Shown: piece by piece, positions 46,216-58,050 of the stretch | Layout of the letters: each line of letters begins with the position of its first letter | Position numbering within the stretch: the stretch's first letter is position 1 | Assembly (NCBI GenBank): GCA_023055505.1 | Contig: JALIRH010000043.1 | Span: 4,419,896-4,483,895, forward strand | Source: Callipepla californica brunnescens | Taxonomy: Eukaryota; Chordata; Aves; Galliformes; Odontophoridae | Reading direction: 5' to 3' | Length of the DNA stretch: 64,000 nucleotides | Position numbers and translations under genes: made by a program | The notes under the pieces: generated by a model | The model's database searches: none | Told to the model about the DNA's origin: nothing | The model's input: only the letters and a program-made list of their open reading frames with translations

Positions 46216-49200
46216 GCCTCACTTCAAATGAAGCACTAATAAAAATGCTAATACTGTCTAATTTGACATGCAAGTTCTCCTGAGTTTCTTTTGTGTTTGT
46301 TTTTTTTTTTCCTCGTGACTTCACATGCTATTTGATTTCAAGTCTTATCAGCAAGTTTTAATCAAATAGACTTCATTCCAGGGGACATACTCTATTTGAT
46401 ACCTTCCATGAGAGGAAAGCTTCCAAAACTATGGGATAGTTAGAGAGAAAGCTAAATGACAGGAAATTAAATGACTTTTTCCAAAAGACCTTAATAACTC
46501 ACCTGAAACTTGAGTATCTCATTGGTTTCTCCTTCCTTTTCCTGGTTCGTCTATATCAGTGTGCATTTGTAGGAAAGCCCCCCCCCAGTGGTCCTGACAC
46601 TGAGATCTGAGCTTTCTGTGTACATCTGAGCTAGTTTTTAGAAGTTCTTCAGAACTTCAACACTTTGAGTCAAATCCAGCCCAGGAATTAAGGCTCACCT
46701 GTACAAGTAAGAGAAGAATGTGTGGGATTCAGTATGTCACACAAAGACAAACCTTACAAGAGCCACGAGGCCCATTAAGAAATGACTGTAATAACCAAGG
46801 GAAAGACCTGGGAAAGGAATATGTTTGTCAATCTCACATCTAACAACTCATTCAGGGTTATGGTCAGGTACCTCCGCGGTGCCTGAAAAGTCTGGATTAG
46901 TGTGCCTTGACTGTGCATTTTGGAAAGGTGGATTACATTTGGGATTCTGAAGAGGAAACAAGGTACTTATTCATGAACAATTACATGCCTGGCCCAAGAA
47001 TCTGGAACTTCAAAGCAAACCCATCCATCCCAAGGACTACTCTCCTGTGCAGAAACAAGACTTGTCTGAAAGCCAAGTTATTCCACAGAGGTTTCAGAGT
47101 AAGTAGGATCTTACCTGGGAATGGCTCCAGATGAGGTGACACATTCTCTAGATGTACCAGTTTCCCTTCTAGCTGTGAAAGGAAGGTGTTTTGTCTGCTT
47201 ATTGCACAGACATTTATGTTTGTAATGAACTCTGCACAGATAATCAACAACTCCACACCATAGCCTAAAGTTTCTGCATTTCCCCTACCCAAAGCCTTTC
47301 ACAGTGGTGTTACCTGCCCAGGGAGTTCTGTGCACACCTGTTTGGCATCACCACTCCTGAAGCTCCTGTTACCCTTTCCCCTGAAGGTCATCCTCAATCC
47401 CCAGAGCATCAACAGGCAAAAAGAACAGATTCCTACCAGACAGTGGCTGCACAGCTGGACTTTCCCTATACCCATGTCACTTGGGCCAGGTCCCTAAATA
47501 CGACAGGGAGATTACAATTATTTTGGGAGGGGGGAAGATTCTCCTGCTGCTTTCTTGTGGACATGTATGATTTTAGATGAAGTGCTTGGGCCATGGCCAC
47601 ACTTCATAGATCACTTCTGGAAACCTAGTCTTTAGATTAAAGTCTGCCATCTGGTTTCTGATGTGCGAGTAGCTCCAGCTACTGCTCCTGGTAGTATTAA
47701 GAATTTGCTTCTACATTCTTCTGTCCCAGCACTTTGCATGATTTACATGCATTCCCCTGCTATTTTGCTGCATTTGTCTTTGGAAATCTGCTTTAGGGAT
47801 AGACCAATAATCCTCTGCTGATACTACAGGAAAAAAATAGAATCAGCTTCTACAACTGCCATGGTTTGCAAGAAGTTGAAGAGCATTTTTCTTTGAGGCT
47901 TACTTCACATCTGCAGCATATGACAACTTTTCAAGTTCTCAATGGTTCTCAACAGTCCCAATTCCTAGAGTTTGCACACCAGCACCTGGAAGACTTGCGG
48001 CAATTTTTTTTTGTGTCGAGCTTACTCTCAAGTTAGTAATTTTGATAAATTCATGTCCCAGTGTGCTTCTTTTCCTCACAACAATGCTAGTAGCCATTAC
48101 CATGAATATACTGAATAATAACAGCCATGTCTGGAGAGATGTTTTGTCTACCTTTGAGGCTTGTAGAAAATATTAAAGAAATGTTTAAACTGCCAGAAGC
48201 TCACAGACTGAAGCACCAAAATAAACTGCAGAAGGATTAAAGAATGGCACATGATTGTCATAAATGCCCAGAGTCCAATCAGAGTTTTTGCAATATTTTA
48301 TTACAATCAAAATGTGGAAAGCAAGTTCAAGTATGTTGATATATAGTTAAAGTATGCTGATACAACATTTTCTCTGGCTTATCCAGGGCCCACACATACA
48401 TCCTGTTCTCTGTTTGTCTCTTTTCTATCCTTTAAGGGAGTGTTTGGGTGTTTGTGATTAATGCTCGTGTTATCTCTAGTACAGCATCATCCTTGAGTCC
48501 GTCCCCCTTCCTCACCCTATCAACACAAATAATCTGTCATATTTCACATGATGAAGGCACCTAGAGTAGAAAGTCATCACCAGAATATCATCACCAGAAT
48601 ATTGATTTGTAGTTCTTGAAATAGTCAAACCAAGAAAACAAGGGGCAGTCTACTACAAAGGTTAGCCTGCTTGCTTTAGGCCTTTTTAGTTTTGCTAGGA
48701 ATATATTTTAGACTAATGGTGCACTTGCAATCCCTTAGACATAAACTGTTGACCAACTGTGGGACTAAGATTAGATTCCAGCCCCACACAGGGTCCTTAT
48801 TCCTGCGGTTCAAGGAGCTCAGAATGCAAGGGGGTTCACTCTGAGCCTCATGATACAATCGGAGGGCTTCCTGCATGTGCGACTAACTCTATCCTCCATG
48901 CAGTAAATGACCAAGTATCTGCCTTCTTGAATCTTAAATCACTGTTAAATCACTACACTGTTCCTATATTACATAAATAAATATAGCCCTGCTTCTCTCT
49001 TATCAGTGAAATGTACAGGGTAATTGTTTCTGTCTGTGACAGATGGGTAGGAGCGGTAGGAAATGCTGAAAACAGCAAGGTCACCAAATCATGGAGAACT
49101 GACAGATAAGGCTGAGGACTCAGCAGACAGTGTTGCCTGTCCATGTTTTACTGCAAATAACACTGGCAAAACCACTGGCACACATCCATCAATGTACTTG

Positions 49201-51721
49201 TACAGGGGTAGGAGACAGTAAATAAAATTTAAGAATAAGAATCAGTAACTCAGTTTTGTTTAAAATTCTATCACCTATATGATATTGCACAGAGCTTTGC
49301 TGAAAGGCTGTGCATGGAGAAAGGCAGAGGCAAAATGCTCTGATGCTCTTATGACATGCTCAGTGCTCTTGGGGCACTTTTCTCAGATTAGAGGAGCAGG
49401 GACCTCAGGGAGAGCTATTGCTATTATTCCTGACATTCACCCTGAAAATGGTTCAGCAGGCTGAGCAAGATGAGTGGGCAGCGCCAGGCAGTAGAGAAAG
49501 GATGCAATTGCTTGATGAAGTTGCAATATCTAATAATAGCCACATAATAGTCAGTTACTTCTGTAGCTCTGTCAAGGACAGAGATCTTGGGATAGCTTTC
49601 CTCTTTGTAGCCCCTGAAGCAGCACACTCAGTGGCAGTCCTTTGAGTTTTGAAACACAACTCCCTACAGGCCTCAGAGGGGAAGACAAAATTCCTCTTGA
49701 CTTCTTCAGTCTGTCCTTAAAATAGCAACAAAGCTGCTCCCACAGACATCGCCATAAAGCTTGAGCCTGCGGGAAAGCACTCAGGGTTTCTGTGGAGGCA
49801 TTTCTGTTCTGTCTATTACACTCCCAAAGCCACCTTCTGGACAGGGTGAGAGCACTGCTGACACACAGAGAGACTGCTGCTTTTACTGAGAGAAGCACAC
49901 ACCCTGCAGCTCACCAACCCTGCCAGGCAGGGAAAGCTCAACAACCCTCATGGCTCAGTTGTGTTCACCACCCATCTGAGTACTTGCATCGTTGTTGGCT
50001 TTCTGGATGGACAGCAGACAAAACTCAGGGCCTTACCCTCATCTTTTTTCTCAAGTTCAAAAATGCATTGATGTGATGGCAGATAATTCCCCCTTAGGGA
50101 GTCTGACACTTAACAGGGATTTAAGACTCCTAATGGCAGATGTTTTAGAAACACTAGCGACAAAATGAACACAAATGTCCTCAGGTCAGATAGAATGTTC
50201 AGCCTGAACTGATGAATATCTTAATATCAAATTCACTTTCAAAAATCATCTGCAAGCAGTTTTGTGCTGTGGTTATGAGTGAACATCCCCCAGAGCATGA
50301 GTTTAGACCATGCACCTGAAAGAGGAATGGTTTCAGAAGGTGAAAGACTTGGATCTATAACTAACATAACGCACAAATCCTTGTCCAAAACAACAGCTGA
50401 ATCCTAGGTTTTGTGTATCCTTCCTTATTGACTTGAGCGGTTCCCCGCTTAATGAAAACATTTTCATTTTGAGGAAGATTCTCTCCTCTCTGAGACATTC
50501 AGTACAGATTTTGAAATGTTACACTTGAAACACAATAGCATAGGACCTGATTAGTATTAAGGCACATAAAAACTGGGGTACATCAAAGGCTACTGTCTTA
50601 GGAACTGCACAGACTTCCTTTTAGAATACAAAGCTGTATTTTCCCTTTTATGTTCGGAAATGTTGCCAGTGTTTCACTCTTCCTCCTTCAGATACGCAAC
50701 CAGTGCTTACTCATTACTTTATAACCACATGAAAAGAAATATTTTTCATGCATGAGATTTTCAAGCTTCAGCCCTGACATAGGACTGGGAGTACTGGCAG
50801 AGGGAGGGATGTCCACTCCTGAGTGGAAATGAGCTAGAGGAGGCATGGAGGAATAGCATGTGACACTGAAAGGGAAAGAGATGTATACAGCTAGAATTTT
50901 TTGCTTGTAACTGCAACTAGAAATCACATTTCTATCTGGTTACCATGATAAAACTAACAAACACCCGTGAAGAGAGTAGAAGAGTCACTCAAAAATGCAG
51001 CTCTGCCCCATACTTTCCTGTTGAGTGTGGCTCATAGTGCCACATTAGAGTTTAGAAACCAAATGGCATAGTGAGGGCAGAAACATATGTCAGCAGATGT
51101 GGCTGGGGTTAGCAGAGGAAAAGGGAGGAAGAGAAGCTGTGTTAATGGGCCATCAGCTGTCACCTGCAATATTTAGAGCAGAGTACAGGCAGCACGTGGC
51201 AGTTCAGAGACAGACAAGGGGCAGGGATTCAATACTCCTAAATAAAACATTCTGAATCAGGCATGAAACAAGGGAGGAAACTAAAAGGCACAGAACTGCA
51301 GACAGACTAAGAGGGAAGAGGGAAAAAGGAAAACAAATTAACAAAAATTTCCATATAGTTGAGGCAAAGAAGTGCTGCTCATCATCCTCCTAGGAAATAC
51401 TACGCTCAGTAGTACTACAGTCTATTGGTATGGTGTTGACCTCAAAAGGGATTTAGTACTCCAAGAAATTAATAAAGACACTGCTTTTACAGGACTAGCC
51501 ATTGATGGATGAAAAGGGTAAGGGACCTACAAGGTTTGCAAATATATATAATATGTTCCTAATTAAGATATTATTTAAACACTACTATACATTCTGCATT
51601 TCAGGTAACATAAGACAGCACTGCTCAAAGCACTCTGCATTACATCTAGGAGGGCATATGAAAAGACATCCTTTGCAATATTTATGCTTCTTATTGTACT
51701 TCATGAGAATATGTCAACAGA
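46216..51721. other. No recognised gene or transposon
   Basis: About 5.5 kb of unrecognised sequence. A possible LTR-like patch near 48285-48520 (minus-strand AATAAA at 48297-48302) is too weak to annotate. A 15-bp duplication (CATCACCAGAATAT twice) lies near 48577-48603. Open frames of 60-108 codons have no domain. Confidence 0.45.
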
Positions 51722-52740
51722 ACATGTGCTCTCCAAAAGAACACTACACCCAAAAAAGCTTGGGTCTCTGTCTTACTGGTGGGTGGAGACATGGCAGTAA
51801 TCCTGTCAATCACATCTGTAGGGATATGACGACATCCATCTTTCCACTTTATACCTAGGAACTGTATTTCCTGTGCAGGCCCTTTCACTTTGCTTCGCTT
51901 AATAGCAAAGCCAGCTCGCAGTAGGATCTGGATTATTCTCTCTCCTTTCTCAAAAATTTCACCTGCTGTATAGCCCCACACAATTATATCATCAATGTAC
52001 TGTAAGTGCTCAGGAGCACTGCCCTGTTCCAATGCAGTTTGGATCAACCCATGGCAAATGGTTGGGCTGTGCTTCCACCCCTGGGGCAAACGGTTCCACG
52101 TGTACTGAATGCCCCTCCAGGGGAAGGCAAACTGTGGCCTGCATTATGTGGCCAGAGGAATTGAAAAGAAGGCATTGGCAATGTCACTGGTGGCATACCA
52201 CTTGGCTGCTTTTGACTCCCATTCATATTGGAATTGTAGCATGTCCGGCACAGCAGCACTCAGTGGGGGTGTGACTTCATTCAGGCCACGGTAATCTACC
52301 GTCAGCCTCCATTCTCCACTGGCTTTACACACCAGCCATATGGGGCTGTTAAAAACACACCGCTCAGTTTGGAGGGCATCTCTTTCGGTCTGGTGTGCGT
52401 CTTTCTTGAACCAGTAAGCGTCTTGCTTGGTCTGGAGTGTGTCTCGGTCAGACTGAATGCTGTCTAAATTGGACTGGAGAGTCTGATTGTCAGCTAAAAG
52501 ACTCTCTTTCTGGATCTGGATGCTATCCCTTTTGGCTCGGAGACTCTCTCGCTCTATTTCAGTAACTCTATGCCACTCTGGAATAGTATTGAATAAGGTC
52601 CGATTGGCATAAGCCAGACCCCAAATAATTTGGGCCTCCTCAGATCTGTCTGAGCCACAACATCCCTGTCTCAAATATCTGCTTAAGTTCTTGGGATCTT
52701 GCAGGTGCTCAGGAAAAAAGTCCCAGTAAGTTTTGAGCAT
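51691..52740 (-). pseudogene. ERV gag-like N-terminus fused to reverse transcriptase, one in-frame stop
   Basis: The ATG at 52738-52740 opens a 198-codon frame: residues 1-64 are gag-like (KTYWDFFPEHLQD, GCCGSDRSEEAQIIWG), 65-127 are nine tandem heptads, and from about 130 RT sequence starts (NSPIWLVCKASGEWRLTVDYR). D186 lies in motif A (SDIANAFF). A TAA at 52144-52146 stops translation in mid-RT. The same frame then continues open to 51691 with LPQG, the YIDD box (counting from 52089, residues 31-34) and LGIKW; from about 51722 the residues no longer look retroviral. The RT type is ERV-L/spuma-like. The gag/RT joint is most simply an internal deletion of the provirus. Confidence 0.85.
52360..52548 (-). 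repeat. Nine tandem 21-bp units encoding heptads
   Basis: Residues 65-127 fall into nine exact seven-residue blocks of the form D/E-S/T/A-L/I-x-x-x-R/K (for example DSIQIQK, DTLQTKQ, DALQTER). It is a coiled coil built by expansion of a 21-bp unit. The units have diverged at the nucleotide level, so the expansion is not recent. Confidence 0.85.
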
Positions 52741-52993
52741 TAAAATGGAAAAAACAACAAAACACAGCCCCTTTAAGAGCAGTTTTAAAAGAGAAAGCTT
52801 TTTTTTTTTTCTTTACTAAAACAAGCTAGCAGCACCCAAAAAAGTTTACAGATATCCCAGAACAACTGGCAGTACACCCAAACTTCAAGGTTGTGTTTTG
52901 CCATACAGCATCTGCAGTACAGATAAGCTTGCTAACAAGAGACAGAGATTCACTCTAAAAGTATGTCTCTGCCCGGCTAAGGCAGCTGGTCGA
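52741..52993 (-). other. ERV leader between primer site and gag
   Basis: This is about 250 bp of non-coding leader on the minus strand with an A-rich run (T run on plus, 52800-52810). The packaging signal and splice donor would be expected here, but I cannot point to them. Confidence 0.55.
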
Positions 52994-53011
52994 GCCCCAC
53001 ATTGGGCGCCA
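52994..53011 (-). promoter_or_regulatory. Retroviral primer-binding site, lysine-tRNA type
   Basis: The minus strand reads TGGCGCCCAATGTGGGGC, four T residues after the LTR end. It differs at one base from the tRNA-Lys1,2 primer-binding site of Mason-Pfizer monkey virus and visna (TGGCGCCCAACGTGGGGC). It primes minus-strand DNA synthesis. Confidence 0.85.
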
Positions 53012-53015
53012 AAAA

Positions 53016-53572
53016 TGTCAACGGCTTACCGGGCTGGATCGGCCCAGTTCGGCAACAACTGGTACTGGGGACCCACGGACCCACGCGCCAGGAAAGGGGA
53101 AGGGGGAAAGGAAAAAGGGAAAAGGGAGATGGGCCTAGAAATGAAACAGTGGCAATGATCTGACAAAGCTAATTTACTAAATAAGATATTGGAAAGGAAA
53201 ACAACACAATATAATAGGAATTGAGGCTAATAAATCAAATAAAATGAGCAAGAGAGAGCGGTCGATAAACCGAAGTCCTTAAGCTAATGCTGAAGGTGAG
53301 ACGGCAGCGAGCACCCACTGCTGAGTCAATCCCAAAGGAAAGAGAGCGTCCCGTGACCGCAGACAGTTTTTATCTTTTCCCTCTGAGTGGAAATACGTAA
53401 AAATGCAAAGCATCTCAAAGTCCTCTGGGAAATGTAGTTGTTCTTCTCTTCTGAGGCAGGTAGACCCATAACTATTGATGATCCACGGAGCTGGAGCATT
53501 GACTCTTTAACTCTTAATGCACTACATGACGTTATGATGTGGAATACCAGTACCAAAAATCATAAAACCATT
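53016..53572 (-). mobile_element. 5' LTR of the ERV remnant
   Basis: The downstream end is a clean ...CCGTTGACA at 53016, next to the primer site. A TATA-like GATAAAAACTG (plus 53366-53376), AGCAGTGGGTG and TTAGTAAATTAG are shared with the LTRs at 21403 and 60811. The upstream end has mutated (ATAATGGTTTTATG instead of TGTCATGGTTTTATG), so its target duplication cannot be read. Confidence 0.85.
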
Positions 53573-54469
53573 ATGGAATATTAACAAACAAGTTGAGATC
53601 CGTATATAAGTTCCCAAACCAAATACCTTCCAGTGTAACCACAACACATACATGTAATCCAGTATTTCCAGTGTAAGACAGCACAATCATCACAAAGTAG
53701 CCGGTAAACCACGAGCACAGTCAGAATAACTGTGTGTTGTTGTTATAGAAGATGCTGTGAGTAGAACTAAGCTCTTGCTAATGTAAATTGCAGGCTCCAA
53801 TGGCTCAGAGTAGTAAGATGAGAGATTTTCTGTGTGAAGTTAATGCACTACTATGCATTATATTATTGCATTATATTTTGTTGAACTGTGCTCCTTCTGA
53901 TACACCTTATTTGAGTAAGTGCCCATTACCCTGCTCATCTCAATAGAGCTCAGACAATCCCATCAGAGCTGAAGCTCTACCAATGCAGGTGTTTCTAGCA
54001 AGCATATGCGGGGGGGGGGGGGGGGCTAAGTAGAGCTAGAGTTCATGCTCTTTAAAGGAAAGGGCAGTCAGCAGTACAGTTATCTACTTTCTGTGAAGAC
54101 ATGAGGGTTTATTTTCAGTGACCCAGATTAGCTGACTATATAAAGGCTTTAAGAGTCCCTAGTCTATTAGACAGGTTTGAGGAATCTCACCAGTCTAAAA
54201 GAACACTTCTAGAAAAAAATTGAGGTTTAGTGCAGTTAGTAATAGTTAGATGTCCTCTTTTGAGATATAAATCATGTGTGAGCCACAATTACCTACCCAC
54301 TGTCACCCCCACTGCCTGGCCATAATCATACACCTAACCATAACACAGAGCATGGGTGCCCATCCAACCTTCAGGCTTGTCCAGCCTGTATAGAGTGAAG
54401 AGAAATTGTCTTGGGCTCCATATAAAACACATGACATAGTTAATAAATATAGGTGTAAGGCAAATAATC
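53573..54469. other. No recognised gene; G16 homopolymer
   Basis: Sequence upstream of the ERV LTR with no recognised gene. It includes a 16-G run at 54010-54025. The last part approaches the LTR-like repeat at 54470. Confidence 0.5.
54010..54025 (+). repeat. G16 homopolymer
   Basis: Sixteen consecutive G residues. Runs like this are prone to assembly and slippage error. Confidence 0.9.
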
Positions 54470-54792
54470 CCCAAGAATAGCACCGAAAGAAAATAGTGCG
54501 AAAGGTGGTATATTTTTGGTAAGCTTAAGTAGATGGTATACAAACAAATAGTAAAAAGAGAGTGACTCACCTTAATGGTGGTTGAGGCTCACTGATAACT
54601 CCATTAGGGAGGGATCTCCAACAAGAGATCCTTCCCTGGTGATGGTCAGCCCTTAAATGGGGTCTTGGGAGAGGTGGAGTCAAACTCCACCCCTTCCAAT
54701 CACACTCACTTGTGCCTCTGCAGCTGACTCAGTGCTCGCCTCAGGTGATCAATTAGTGGTTCAGGCCGTGATTCAACAGTTCCCATGCAACA
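54470..54792 (-). mobile_element. LTR-like repeat, copy 1
   Basis: On the minus strand it begins TGTTGCATGGGAACTGTTG at 54792 and contains CACGGCCTGAACCACT, ACTGAGTCAGCTGCAG, CCCCATTTAAGGGCTGACC and GGATCTCTTGTTGGAGATCC, an inverted repeat. A second copy with the same order lies at 60230-60567 in the same orientation. TG start and TTTAA box suggest an LTR; the 3' end is not resolved. Confidence 0.6.
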
Positions 54793-54817
54793 GGTAAGAA
54801 AATTTCTTCATTTTAAT

Positions 54818-54849
<32 letters not shown>

Positions 54850-56203
54850 AAAAGGTAACAAAGAGGGCAACAAAAACAAAACTAGCAGAATATTTGACCT
54901 TGTTTTTGCAAAACAAATGCATCAACATCTGGTTCAATAAAAGGGGTTGCAATTCTCAGCAAGCTCTCACAGTGCTCGGAGACTTTTGATCTTATCTTAC
55001 TCTTCCTATGCTTCATCCTTGAAAACATTTGTTCTCAAATATGTACTGCCAGAAAGTGAAGTAGCTATAGATGGTTGAAGTCAAATGCATCCAAAAGGGA
55101 GTGTAGAGTTTTATGGAGATTAAATTCATAGGAAATTACATAATATATAGAAAGCAAATGTTTTCTGAGTCAAAACAGGTGGAAGCATTCTATCATGGGA
55201 AGCATTTTATCGTCCTCTCATCAGGGGGGAAGCATTATATATACCAGATCTGGACTTATTCTTGTTCAGATGTGTGAAAAACAAAAACTGTTCTTCATTT
55301 GTCTCAAAGCTTTCTGGTGATGAGTCTCTAACTGACAGCTACAGATTATTTAGGGGGAGGTGTCATTATGCCACAGTGCCTCTGCTTATGGTTGTAAAGA
55401 AATAAGGGCAAGCAGTCTTTTGCAGGGCACGACCTGGAGAATCTGATCACTGCAAAAGACCACAATGTTTGTGCATGGCAATGAAGGCACCGCTCCCCGA
55501 TGGCTTACCTGTTGGGCCAGATATGTCACACTAACAGAGGGAAAAGAAAAAAACAACAACTGAGAAACTAGATAAAAGGCCTTCACTAAACTAAGGACTT
55601 TGGAAAAGAACTCACAAAATAAAAAAGCCTCTTTGGAAGAACCCCGAGGCCTGTTTGCTGCAGAGCTTCCTGGCTTTTTCCCATCCCAGACAAGTTCCTG
55701 AGATCAACAGACCTACTACAAACCTCACTGGATCCGTGGTGGTGATTATAACTCTCTTGCTTTCTACCAAGACTCCTTGCTTTTTTCTCTCTTTTCTATC
55801 ACCCATCTTCCCTTCTTCATGTCCCTAAGCAACTAGGATTTGTAATAAACTGGTTGGGCTAACATTTGACCGATTGTGTCTTAATCTCACCACTGGGTAT
55901 ACTTATATTAAAAAGAACCTCTTCTCCCTCTATAAATTGGAGTGGGATAGGGTATCCAACACAGAAACCATCGTGGAGACAGCCCCTGGACTACACGGTC
56001 CTTTCATCTGTCCCAGTGCAACTGCTCCTAAGGCCTTTTGAAGATGTAATACCTTAAAGCACATTGTGACACCTCTCTTCAGGAGAGTCCTGAAAATCTC
56101 GTCAGGTAGCTGCTGGCATCTGTAATTATGTAACACCTTTAAAAATATGACTCACAGATACAATCCTCCAAAACATAGGAGATAAGCATGATAAGCTAGA
56201 ACA
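54793..56203. other. No recognised gene or transposon
   Basis: AT-rich with T runs near 54820-54850. No exon or repeat identified. Confidence 0.5.
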
Positions 56204-56895
56204 GATAGAATTATAGAACCACCGAGGTTGGAAAAGGCTTATAAGATCATCCAGTTATCCAACCACCTATCGACAGTAGTCCTCTCTAAACCATGTGCAA
56301 CACTAAACCATGTGCAACATCTAAATGTTCCTTGAACACCTCCAGGGTAGGTGACTCCACCACCTCCTCCCTGGGCAGCCCATTCCAGTGTCTGACCACT
56401 CTTTCAGAAAAGTAGTCACCCAGTCTGAATCTCCCCTGGTGTAACTCGAAGCCATTCCCTCTAGTCCTACCACCAGTTACATGAGACAGCAGGCTGTCCC
56501 CCAGCTCACTAAAACCTGCCTTCAGATAGTTATAGAGAGCAATAACGTCTCCCGAGCCTCCTCTTCTCCAAACTGAACAATCCCAGCTACATCAGCCACT
56601 CCTCATAGCCCTGTGCTCCAGACCTCTCACCAGCTTTATTGCCCTTCTCTGGACACACTCCAGGGCCTCAGTGGCTTTCTTGCAGTGAAGGGCCCAAAAC
56701 TGGACACAGTACTGAGGTGTAGCCTCACCACTGAGGAATACAAAAGGATGATTATTTCTCTGCTCCTGCTGCCACTATTTCTGATACAGGCCAGCATCCA
56801 TTAGCATTCTTGACCACCTGGGCACTCTGCTGGCTCATGTTCAGCTTAGCATTGACCAATACCCCCAGGTCTGTTTCCTCCACGCAATCTTCCAG

Positions 56896-57705
56896 TCACT
56901 CTGCCCCAAGTCCATAGCATTGCCGGGAGTTGCCATAGTCAAAGTGCAGGACCCGGCACTTGGTCTTCCTGAACTTAATCCTATTGTCTCCAGCCCAGTG
57001 ATCCCTGTTCAGATCCCTTTGTAGAGCCTTACTACCCCCAGGCAGATTGACACTTTCAGAAAACTTGGGGTCATCTGCAAACTTACTGAAGGTGTACTCA
57101 ATGCCCTTGTGCAGGTCATCAATAAAGATATTGAAGAGGACACACCCCAGCACCAACCCCTGAGGATCACCACTGGTGACCAGTCACCAGCAGGATTTAA
57201 CTCTGTTCATCACCACTCTCTGGGCCTGGCCCTCCAGCCAGTTCCTTACCCAGCCAAGATTGTACCTGTCCAAGCCACGGGCTGCCAGCTTCTACAGGAG
57301 AATACTGGGGGAGACAATGTCAAAGGCTTTGCTGATGTCTAGGTAGACCACATCAACAGCCCTTCCCTCATCCACCAGATGGGTCACAAGGTCACAGAAG
57401 GAGATCAGGTTGGTCAAGAAAGACCTGCCCTTCTTGAACCCACGCTGGCTAGGCCTGATGCCCTGGTTGTCCCACACATGCAACATGACCTTCCTCAAGA
57501 CAATCTGCTCCATAACCTTCCCTGGCACTGAGGTCAGGTTGACAGGCCTGCAGCTCCCTGTATCCTCCTTATGACCCTTCTTGTAGATGGGAATCACATT
57601 GGCAAGCCTCCAGTCTTCTGGTACCTCACCAGTCAACCAAGAACACTGATGATGATAGAAAATGGCTAAGCTATCACTTCTGTCAGCTCCCTCAGCACTC
57701 TCCAC
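56896..57705 (-). pseudogene. CR1 ORF2 RT core in two frames
   Basis: Frame 57292-57705 has EVPEDWRLANVIPIYKKG, CRPVNLTSVPGKVMEQI, GFKKGRSFLTNLISF and motif A VVYLDISKAFD. Frame 56896-57156 has [26 protein letters not shown] with FADD at 57070-57081 and [11 protein letters not shown]. Both catalytic motifs are kept, but the segment between the frames (57157-57291) contains stops. It is the best preserved contiguous RT core of this subfamily in the window. Confidence 0.85.
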
Positions 57706-57776
57706 TCATCCAATCCCATGCACTTGTGGCAGTCCGGTTGGAACAGTAGGTCTCTTACTGTTTCCTCCTGAATCAT

Positions 57777-57806
57777 GGGGAGGGGCGCTGGGGGGAGGGG
57801 GAGGGG
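57777..57806 (+). other. Candidate G-quadruplex motif
   Basis: There are five G runs of 4 to 6 in 30 bp, with loops of 1, 4, 1 and 1 bases. It interrupts the CR1 linker region and is antisense to CR1. Confidence 0.7.
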
Positions 57807-58050
57807 TTATTCTGCTGCCCAGCCAAAACAGGTCATAGAGATGAGTACCCTGAGGGTAACTGGTCTGGCTTTGAAAGACAGACATAAAGAAGGTATTGAT
57901 TACATCAGTATTTCCCTCATCCTCAGTGGTCACATTTCCAGTCACATCCAGTAAAGATGGGAGATTCTCCTTGGTCTTAATCTCTCTCTCTCTTCCTACT
58001 GATATATTTGTAAGAGTTTCTTGTTCCCTTTTACCCCAGCAGCCACGCTG

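Larger units (their letters stand above)
51722..53572 (-). mobile_element. ERV-L-type provirus remnant: 5' LTR, primer site, leader, gag/RT fusion
   Basis: On the minus strand the order is LTR (53572 to 53016), a 4-bp spacer, a primer-binding site, a leader of about 250 bp, then a frame from 52740 that holds gag-like and RT sequence and loses homology near 51722. Most of gag, all of protease, the rest of pol, env and the 3' LTR are absent. The internal deletion and the right-hand truncation make it non-autonomous. The LTR matches three other LTRs in the window, so this copy gives the family its identity. Confidence 0.85.
56204..58050 (-). mobile_element. CR1, about 1.85 kb, minus strand
   Basis: The 3' end (GATAGAATTATAGAACC, ATCATCCAGTTATCC) belongs to the same subfamily type as the copy at 4575. 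Going up, it covers the ORF2 C-terminus, the FADD box, motif A and early RT, then the linker (NVTTEDEGNTDVINTFFMSVF, 57706-57945) to about 58050. CCATGTGCAACACTAAA is tandemly duplicated near 56293-56325. A GTC-type AT-rich region lies beyond the upper end. Confidence 0.85.

Noticed and set aside
48285..48520. Possible LTR with minus-strand AATAAA at 48297-48302
   Set aside because: No clear TATA spacing, ends or second copy in the window.
52898..53158. 86-codon plus-strand frame and similar frames at 21804-22220 and 60779-60979
   Set aside because: They are antisense or sense readings through LTR and primer-site sequence, shared because the LTRs are related, with no domain.
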